A stretch of 64,000 bases of DNA from Astropecten irregularis (Eukaryota; Echinodermata; Asteroidea; Paxillosida; Astropectinidae). The notes beneath the pieces are model-generated. The model had not been told where the DNA came from and did no database searches. It was given only the letters and a program-made list of their open reading frames with translations. The first letter of the stretch is position 1, and every line of letters starts with the position of its first letter. The stretch covers positions 4,280,082-4,344,081 of the forward strand of contig OZ020262.1 in the NCBI GenBank assembly GCA_963971285.1, given 5' to 3'. A program made the position numbers and the translations under genes. Shown piece by piece: positions 63,598 to 64,000 of this stretch.

Positions 63598-64000
63598 AAA
63601 ATAAAGGCTCTTTGCTTGCGCGAAAAAGCCAATTATATCAATCTTTTCACCCCCAAATTGGCTGGGCCAAAACGACAAAAGGTTTCATGGCGTGTAGTAG
63701 GGTCCATTCAGCTTTCAAGGGATGGTTGTTGGGATGTGTTATCTGTGCAGCAGGCTAAAATAGCTAGAACTTAGAGTAATATATTTACATGATCAAAGTT
63801 TGAGGAATTCTCTATGACCATAGAATTTGGATGTTTCCCGGACGCAGACGTGAATACCAAGGGTGTGTAGTAATACAATGAGTGTTTCAATTGTGGGTGC
63901 ACCCAAGTAAATAGTCCCAAAATCCGTCCGCCCAGCTCATTAATAAAAGTTAAGCAGTCAATATATTTTAAATAAGAGAGTTCTGAGAGCTATACAAATG

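Larger units (their letters stand above)
62905..64000 (+). other. Intron of the secreted-protein gene, to the window edge
   Basis: No further exon was identified. It contains a 131-bp tandem duplication (63078-63340) and a purine tract (63541-63597). The open frame at 63516-63758 is carried by the purine tract and lacks support. Confidence 0.5.

Noticed and set aside
63516-63758. Arg/Lys-rich open frame
   Set aside because: Its basic run is the purine tract and no exon signals flank it.

Overview
The window is animal genomic DNA. Genes are split by long introns with GT-AG borders, CpG-containing promoters alternate with AT-rich sequence, and much of the sequence is short non-autonomous DNA transposons, tRNA-derived SINEs and 5'-truncated LINEs. 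The ACATGT-rich simple repeats, the SINE types and a very vertebrate-like TBL1 protein suggest an invertebrate deuterostome, perhaps an echinoderm. That assignment is inference; no sequence search was possible. There is one 200-base assembly gap at 5255-5454.

Genes. (1) The minus strand from about 29.5 kb to the left edge carries the 5' half of a TBL1X/TBL1XR1 (Ebi) orthologue: a probable non-coding 5' exon (29439-29545) and five coding exons (28302-28359, 18514-18659, 12931-13111, 4554-4686, 1398-1536). All phases agree across the junctions and together they give about 219 residues: LisH, F-box-like region, linker and first WD40 blades. The rest lies beyond position 1. (2) Minus-strand terminal coding exon of an unrecognised gene at 50738-51008. 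(3) An intronless 286-residue minus-strand gene at 51349-52209, unrecognised, with a PP1-type RVxF motif and three short KIxxFE-like motifs. (4) A minus-strand gene of three exons (57155-57204, 55957-56512, 54111-54377) encoding a coiled-coil protein with a C-terminal membrane anchor. (5) The first two exons (60717-60780, 62785-62904) of a plus-strand gene for a secreted or membrane protein, continuing past the right edge.

Repeats. Introns of gene 1 and the roughly 21 kb gene-poor stretch from 29.5 to 50.7 kb are filled with nested small elements. They include three families inserted at TTAA that share the end AGGT, a family with 6-bp target duplications, hAT-like elements with CAGG or CAGGG ends, large palindromes, a 973-bp element with 106-bp terminal repeats and a 10-12-bp duplication, and two LINE tails. 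The most striking single object is a 2.6-kb element (22400-24997) in TBL1 intron 1. It has 13-bp terminal repeats, an ACAT duplication, a broken transposase, and eight exact copies of the 15-mer GTCATGTCCGTTACG. A second highlight is a dispersed repeat (best copy 28144-28189) that folds almost like a type I hammerhead ribozyme.

The genes do not form an operon or an evident pathway; they are independent neighbours.
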